Positions 58,061 to 64,000 of a stretch of DNA of 64,000 nucleotides are shown here, piece by piece (the first letter of the stretch is position 1; each line of letters opens with the position of its first letter). The notes beneath the pieces were generated by a model, which did not search any database, had not been told where the DNA came from, and saw only the letters and a list, made by a program, of their open reading frames with translations. The translations under genes were made by a program, and so were the position numbers. This DNA is from Euptelea pleiosperma (lineage: Eukaryota; Streptophyta; Magnoliopsida; Ranunculales; Eupteleaceae), in the NCBI GenBank assembly GCA_035048495.1, contig CM068540.1, positions 3,456,829 to 3,520,828 of the forward strand, written 5' to 3'.

Positions 58061-59089
58061 TAAATTCTGCAGTATATTTTTACTAATGTAAAAAAACGTT
58101 TATATAAAACAAATCCAACCGGTTATAAATTGCCCATGAAAAAGCTCGAATCCAACGGCTATAGATCACCAACCAACCAGCCTATGTTTTTGGTGTTAAG
58201 TCTATCAGGGATTAGGCAACTCATTTATGGGCCATTGGGCCCAAGAAAGTGTGCCATGTGAACTGGGGACCCAATCAATTGTGGGACTCATGGCAAAGTA
58301 GTATGGCGCAATTAAGAATGGTGGAGCCAATCTATGAGAGGTAAGGTAAAAGGTAAAATTTTTGATGCAGATGACTCTCGTGGCCGTACATAGAGCAACC
58401 TTTTGGGCCTACTAATCTCTTGGATGTTTAGCACACCCCTTTTTGGATATACATACCAAAATTCAACCTGATTAGTCATCTCTAACCATTAATCTTGGAC
58501 TTTTTTAAGACATTCATTTTTTTATTTTGTAAACCCATCAACTATATCCAACGGCCTATAAATGGAACAACTTCTGGTACGTTGATCGGGGGGCAGAGGA
58601 TGAAACCGAAATCGAAACGCTGGAGACGTTGATCAATTGATATCGAACGGCCTTCTTTCACTTCATTTTCCACTGATGGAGCCGAGCCGATTGGAGCCGG
58701 ATTGGAGAAAAGCAAGCAATCATCATTTGACAAGAATTTCGAAACTATCCACGGCACGTCGATAGTGGAACAACGTCTGGTATGTCTCTCCAGCCCATCA
58801 CGTCTCCCACTCCCCCTCTTCTACTCTACGAAACCTCTCCTGTCCTCCTCTTCTCTCTCTTCTCTTTTCTGCAACTCCTCTTCTTCTCTTCTTCTCTACT
58901 CTCTTAAGCTCCTCTTCTATGGTTATGTAGAGCAGAGACGTTCTCTCTCTCTCTCAGCCTCTCAAGGTTGCTGTAACGCTTTGGGTTTTGAGTTTGCTGG
59001 GAAAAAAATCAACGTTTTTTGTAGAGATTATTGTCCTTACCTATCTTTTTTCTTTCAAATATTGTGCAGAAAAGATAAAAAGCTAAGGG
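58061..59089. other. Intergenic region, possible captured gene fragment at 58560-58790
   Basis: 58120-58290 and 58430-58500 are foldback remnants. On the plus strand 58565-58790 reads as a fairly smooth peptide (SIDIERPSFTSFSTDGAEP, then GLEKSKQSSFDKNFETIHGT) with one in-frame stop. It has a near-repeat at its two ends ('gtggaacaac.tctggta'). It may be a gene piece carried by a transposon or the first exon of an unknown gene. After it comes a C/T-rich stretch (58790-58960) like a leader. I do not recognise the protein. Confidence 0.3.
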
Positions 59090-59395
59090 GTCGGGTTCAG
59101 GGGACAACCATTTTTTACAACTATTTTTGACAACCATTTTGGCGTACCCACATAGAAGATGAATCAATGGCTGATCTTTTGTGAGATCATGATCTCTTCA
59201 CCATATAGATCCCCCCAACAAAAAATTCAGCCCATTCTGAAATTTCTAACCCCATCAAATGTGGTTTTTTCACGGTAGAAGTAGATGGTCCATAATTCTT
59301 AACTTCTAAACCAGTCTACGAATATCCGAATGATTTGGTTTTTACATTGTAAAAGTAAACGGTCCAGAAAGAATGTTTGAAGAAGGAGGTTTGGG
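59090..59395. mobile_element. Relative of the AGO4-intron MITE
   Basis: Shares 'ggcgtacccacatagaagat' and 'gaatcaatggctgat' followed by 'ccccatcaaatgtggtttt' and 'cttctaaaccagtctacgaa' with the element at 4781-5161, the latter two in reverse order and orientation. The right end is not found, so it is rearranged or truncated. Confidence 0.6.
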
Positions 59396-59402
59396 GCTGT
59401 GA

Positions 59403-59665
59403 ATAAAAATTTTAATGCAGAAGTCCCTAAAATTGCAACGTAGTAGAATAGTTCGGCCCCACTTGCCACTTAAATGTCTGGCCCACACTATGATAGACCT
59501 ATACACCAAAAATCAGCATGATTGATAATTTCTAGCCGTAAGATTTGAGCATTTTTTCATCACGGACTTTATGAATTGGCCTATGAGTTGGTTCCAAGCC
59601 CATGATGAAAAAGTGCTCAAATCCAATGGCTAAGAATCACTAATCACACTGATTTTTTGGTGTGA
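59403..59665. mobile_element. Foldback element, 'agtccct...catcatgggctt' family, truncated
   Basis: Left arm 'aatgcagaagtccctaaaat' ... 'tagccgtaagatttgagca' ... 'tcatcacggactttatgaa'; right arm 'agcccatgatgaaaaagtgc' ... 'atcactaatcacactgatt'. The right outer arm is cut off at about 59665 compared with 33187-33567. Confidence 0.65.
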
Positions 59666-59754
59666 TTGTGGGTACGAGGAGAATCTCTCAGAGCAGAAGT
59701 TAATTTGTCTTGTGGTGAACTCATCAAGAGACTTCATCTTGCATTGATTGACGA

Positions 59755-60215
59755 AGGTACGAGCCACGTGGCACACTCTTAGAGGCCAATCACTAGGTGG
59801 ACCTGCAAACCAAAAATTAGCCTGATTAGAGAACGCTGACCATGAGTCCATGAGCACCACAATATGAGCCACGTGGCATACTATTAGAGAACGCAGATCG
59901 TATGGATGTCTGGCCAAATCCTAGATGGGCCTACAAACCAAAAATCATCCTGATTAGTAATTTCTAAGCGTTGGAATGGAGTCATTTCATGGGTTGATTT
60001 TAACAATATGAATTTGAGCATTATTGGCCATTATTTGGGTACAAGGATCCAAAGGTTTGAAATCACTAATCAGCCTGATTTTTGGTTTGTAGGCCCATCT
60101 AGGGATTGGCCAAACATCAATACGGACAGCGTCCTCTAAAAGTATGCCACGTGGCTAATATTGTGGGCGGTCGTCGGGGTCGGTCATCGAAGTCTTACTC
60201 ATTTAGGAACGTCAA
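59755..60215. mobile_element. Rearranged Mutator-type foldback copy upstream of the HMG-like gene
   Basis: Two left arms in succession ('gagccacgtggcacactctt' at about 59761 and 'gagccacgtggcatactatt' at about 59867) and one right arm ('catcaatacggacagcgtcc' ... 'gccacgtggctaatattgtg' ending 'cgaagtcttactc' at about 60210). The right terminal repeat is recognisable; the left one is not, so no target duplication is claimed. Confidence 0.7.
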
Positions 60216-60813
60216 AAATTTCCCGCTCTCTTCTCTAAAAGGAGTTTAGATATTGTATCCCAGGGTCTTGGGTAGTTAGCCATCTCCCACGTTTTAAAGT
60301 TTGCCACGTAAGCTTGTTAATAAAGAAAACAAATGTAAGAATGAATTGTACGTGGCAAGCAAGTTAACTTTGTAGTCGAGTTGCAACGCAAAGTACAGGA
60401 TCTTCCGTCTTCTCTTCCATTACAAAAAGAAAACGGAGACAGAGAAAACCAGAGAGAGAGAGAGAGAGACGGAGACAGAGAGAGAAAAAACCTGATGGGA
60501 GAATGATGAGAGAGAAATAGAGAGGGCTGATCGGAGAACGATGAATGGGAGAGATGACCCACTCGTGGTTGGTCGGACTCGTGTGATGTCTTGAAGACGA
60601 TCCTGCAGCTCGTGTGGATCGGAACCGCTCCCCTGCCTTCATCGGAACAGGTTAGTAATAGTAAGCGCGTCTGGGCTGTAAACATTGCATGACGTGGCAG
60701 GAAACATTAGTTTCCCGCTAGAGGTCGAGTATAAATATCTCACATTTCGCTTCTCTTCTCTTCATTTAATTTCGCAATTTCAATTCCATCTCCTGTCATT
60801 CTCACTTAACGCA
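60216..60813. other. Region upstream of the HMG-like gene (promoter and leader)
   Basis: A GA-rich microsatellite (about 60451-60490) produces a long but low-complexity open frame on the minus strand, which I reject as a gene. Closer to the gene, 'tataaatatctcacatttcg' at 60731 is a good TATA box about 80 bases above the ATG at 60814, so transcription could begin near 60760. Confidence 0.5.
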
Positions 60814-63328
60814 ATGTTGGACGAGTAAGTCTCTCTGTTTTTGAATGATTTTCGATTTACGTTTCTTTTCTTGATTTCGATTTCCCGTTCTTTTCTTTTT
60901 GATTTTGATTTTGATTTATTCACTTTTGATTTCCTGTTGATTATGTATTCTTGATTTCGTTTTCTTCTATTCTTGATTTGGATTTATGCATTTTTTTATT
61001 TATTTACTGTTCTTCTCTTCTAAATTCCAATTCCATGTTTTGGATTTCCTGTTTTTATTTTCTTGATTTCGAGTCTGTGTTTTGATTCCTTGTTTTGTAG
61101 GGAATTGATAGAAGCGCTTAAGAGAAACAGATCGAACACGAAATTTCGTTGTTTGAAGTTTACAAATACACCATTCTACATTTTCAGGTGAGATTTTCCC
61201 AAGTCTTTCACTCTCTTTCCTATTAAGAAGTTGAGTGCACCTGAGGTCCAACACAGCTGGACAACGGCTATCCAGCTGCAGTAGGAGAGAGTGCCACGTG
61301 TAGAGTTTTGAAGGAGAATTGGAGGAACCGGTTCCTTCCTTTTCTCCATTTAAGTAACCTTTTTTTTCTCCCTGCAACACTTCCGTATTTCTTAGCCTAA
61401 TACCAATTTTGAATTTCAAGCAAGAAATAAAAGAAAATCTTTTCCCGCATCTTCTCTTTCGGTTGAAGTGTTTATGTGTAGGTCCTGTGGGATGTTCTAA
61501 GGTCTTCATTGTTACTATAATCTGTAAAACAGAATGTTTGGATCCACCAGTTGGTAGGTTCCACTTACCGGATCCTTGAATCTAACTGCCCAATCTGTAA
61601 TACTGGAACCTTGTATAATCTGTAAAACAGAATGTTTGGATCCACTATTTGTAAAACAGAATGTCAGTATAATCTCATACAAGTGGTGCCCGTGTTCATT
61701 GAATCCAATGCCCAATCAATGATAGTGCTTAGATCAGAAGGAAAAAAAATCAGCTTATTCGAATCATCTTAACCATCCAATGAATGGAAATAGACTTCTC
61801 TTCTTGATGTTAATGTCCAAAATTTAATTGGGCGCCCGACGAACTGGGTTTTGGTAACCCAAAAAAGATGGTCAGTCACAACTGGTCATTTTTAGTTACC
61901 AGTTTCCTTTGAAAACAGTAGAGCTCTTCATAGCGGAAAGGTTTTTAGATCGGAGACGAGACCATCTGAAGAACAGAATATTCTTTAGAGTGGATAGTTC
62001 TCGTATTTTAATCCAAAAGAGAGATTCGATTTTGATGGGTTTCTAATCTGTGCCCGCTTATCGAAGCCAGATACATCATCCCCAAGTGGAGATCAGACCT
62101 GGATTGGTATTCTCCGACCTGGCACCTAAGTAGTCTGATATGATTTCCTGGTGTCCCCATGTGGATATCAGACTTCGTCAATTCAAAGTAAAAGGGGGAG
62201 AGAAAGGGGAAGGGAGAAGTTTCTTAAATATATCTTTCCATATTTTTCTCCTTTATTGATTTACCAGGTTGGGTTAGGATCCTAAACTTGTTCTCGCGGT
62301 TCCCAGTCTATACATATCCACGTGTCATTCTTTAGTGCCCGCAGCTGGACAATGGATGACCAGCTCAGCCGGACTAAAGATTAATTCTAAGAAGTTTATA
62401 GCAACTGTTATGGTACCGTATCCCTCTCTCCTCTTCTTTCGTTCTTTTAAATAATCTCCATATCTCTTGGAGAAGTAGAGTCCTAGGTGATGGAGGTTTG
62501 CAAGTCCAAGTTGATTAGGAGTTTGCTAGAAGAGTCTATATAAGGATGTAATTACTTCAATTGGGGGATAACAAAGAATTTATCTCTTTTCCTACATCTT
62601 AGATAGCTAATAGAGTAGATACGGTTAGTAATTTACAGTAGATTGCAAAGGGTTCTAACAGCAGCTGTATTCTACATATTCAGGGAGATTTCACTATATG
62701 ATGATATTTTCTGAGATGGTTATGTTTGAAATCACAGGAAAGAGTTCAAGAAGTCACTTGAAGCTCTTCCGGAGTGCCCCAAGATGGTCCTTGCCTGCAT
62801 TGCCAAGTATTCCAGTGAGAAATCTGGTTCTGCTGTAGGGATAGCTGCTCGTATGAAGTGGCAATTGTTGAGTGAAGACGTAAGTTCTCTTACTGATATT
62901 CGGATTATGACTAAAGAATCTACGAGTTAAATTTATTATCATTTTTCTTTTCCTACTTATCAATTTTTTTATTATTTTCCTACTAGGAAAAGGCTCCTTA
63001 CAGAGAAATGTCTGCTAAGAAATGGGAGAGATTAGGCAAAAACCGACTGACTATGAAAGTAAAGGTACTCATAATTCTTTTTGTAATTTTTCTGTTTTTA
63101 TTTTTATTTTTTACATTAGATAATTTATTTTTTAATGTTTGAAATAGCCGTGGCAAGCTTACAAGGATCCAAAGGCGCGGGGTAAGATCTCTACCTCTGT
63201 TTAGAATGAATTGTTTTTATTTTCTATTATTTGATTATGTGTTTTCCATCTTCTGTTTTGTAGGACAGAGGAAATCCATGCATCCTTTCTTGAAGTTTCA
63301 GGCCACTGCTTTTTTTTATTTCAAATAG
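60814..63328 (+). CDS. HMG-box-like protein, possibly partial at its 3' end
   Basis: Exons 60814-60824, 61101-61187, 62738-62879, 62987-63064, 63148-63181, 63264-63328 join in frame to 138 aa plus a TAG. Residues 27-39 (TPFYIFRKEFKKS) look like HMG-box helix 1, and residues 64-95 (SAVGIAARMKWQLLSEDEKAPYREMSAKKWER) like helices 2 and 3. The link between them is about 24 residues, versus about 9 in usual HMG boxes. The last exon ends in LKFQATAFFYFK, which resembles the start of a second HMG box. The TAG overlaps a good donor (ta|gtgaga at 63328), so translation may continue into an exon beyond the window. HMG-box proteins bend DNA in chromatin. A TATA box lies about 80 bases upstream. Confidence 0.65.
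61505..61665. repeat. Short direct repeats in HMG-like intron 2
   Basis: 'aatctgtaaaacagaatg' followed by 'tttggatccac' occurs at about 61520 and about 61617, with a third partial 'ttgtaaaacagaatgt' at about 61649. The rest of this intron (61188-62737) shows no coding sequence. Confidence 0.75.
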
Positions 63329-64000
63329 TGAGATTGATTAACTTCATCTTCATTAATGCTTTTTTTTTTTTTATATATATTTTTCATTATTAACTTGAAT
63401 TTATATATTTATCATCGAATTAGTCAAATGTACCCGAATAGTGAGCAATAGAACACAAAGACGTAAGATCAAAGTTTATATGCATGATCAAAATAAAATA
63501 TGTAGTATACTACACATAAAAGCATGGTCCTTCATTACCATAACATCTATGGTTTGTCCAGCAGATGGTGGAAGTGCAACACACCCAAGATCCCCACTTA
63601 TATTTCATAGGATGATCAGACTGCTATTAGTATAGATGTTTAAATAAACTAGCATAAATACCCTTAAATATGTTATGTTTTTCTAACCATAGGTTTCTAA
63701 GATTATTGGTCTTAGTATTTTATAATGGAGAGTCGTGTCATTATTAGTGGTATATCTTCCATAGGTTTTGGACCATTGAATTGACATTCTAATTACATTG
63801 GTTTTCAATTGAGAACCGAGGAGAACATTTTGCCTCTATCTTGACATATCTTTTTTTTTTGATAAGCTATCTTGACATCTCTCAGGTTATCATTAATCAA
63901 ATATTTAAACTTTATCATGCTAAAGATGATCAAGACCTTTAAAATATAATTTTAGCACTAATATAAAAGTATATATTTGCTGTATGAGAGGTATCATACG
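63329..64000. other. 3' flank or last intron of the HMG-like gene
   Basis: AT-rich sequence with T-runs and a 'ttttttttgataagcta' word typical of worn repeat tails. No further exon is recognised before the window ends. If the donor at 63328 is used, this is an intron. Confidence 0.4.

Noticed and set aside
58702..59130. 142-codon plus-strand frame
   Set aside because: Apart from the first third, which may be a gene fragment, it is C/T-rich leader-like sequence (runs of S and L) that then enters a MITE.
60317..60685. Two overlapping minus-strand frames of 92 and 122 codons
   Set aside because: They are driven by the GA/CT microsatellite (runs of S, L and R) and show no domain.

Overview
This is nuclear DNA of a flowering plant. 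The evidence is spliced genes with GT-AG introns, plant-type proteins (an AGO4-clade Argonaute and a MYB-CC transcription factor) and a very dense load of plant transposons. The AT-rich introns are swollen by small foldback elements. A magnoliid or other early-branching angiosperm is a guess, not something I can show.

Four host genes can be reconstructed exon by exon with an unbroken reading frame. (1) An ARGONAUTE4 gene runs on the minus strand: 22 coding exons between 8509 and 1440, 919 codons plus stop, with a 5'UTR intron reaching about 10345. (2) A MYB-CC (PHR1-LIKE) transcription factor runs on the minus strand: 6 coding exons between 31336 and 24081, 290 residues, with a first coding intron of about 5.9 kb. 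(3) UTP11, a small-subunit-processome protein, runs on the plus strand: 8 coding exons between 42124 and 51918, 229 residues. (4) A small HMG-box-like gene runs on the plus strand from 60814 to at least 63328, and may continue past the window end.

The rest is mobile DNA. Between AGO4 and the MYB-CC gene lies a 7.1-kb decayed LINE (15303-22395) with a poly-A tail and 13-bp target duplications. It sits inside the left terminal repeat of a Mutator-type foldback MITE. Between the MYB-CC gene and UTP11, and inside UTP11 introns, are stacked MITEs whose ends can be fixed by target duplications: 9 bp (Mutator-like), 8 bp (hAT-like), and 3 bp (Harbinger-like or CACTA-like). UTP11 intron 6 holds a deleted Ty3/gypsy element in antisense. 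Downstream of UTP11 is an antisense Copia fragment. Into it has inserted a 4.3-kb Copia-type element (53757-58055) with 165-bp LTRs that differ at only two sites, although its pol region is badly decayed and contains a 33-35-bp tandem array.

The host genes are unrelated housekeeping or regulatory loci and do not form a cluster. The main biological link is indirect. AGO4 proteins load 24-nt siRNAs that silence repeats, and many repeats here are perfect or near-perfect hairpins of the kind that can feed that pathway, including copies inside the introns of AGO4 itself. I found no CRISPR array, operon, tRNA or rRNA gene, and nothing that looks like a new multi-gene defence or metabolic system.
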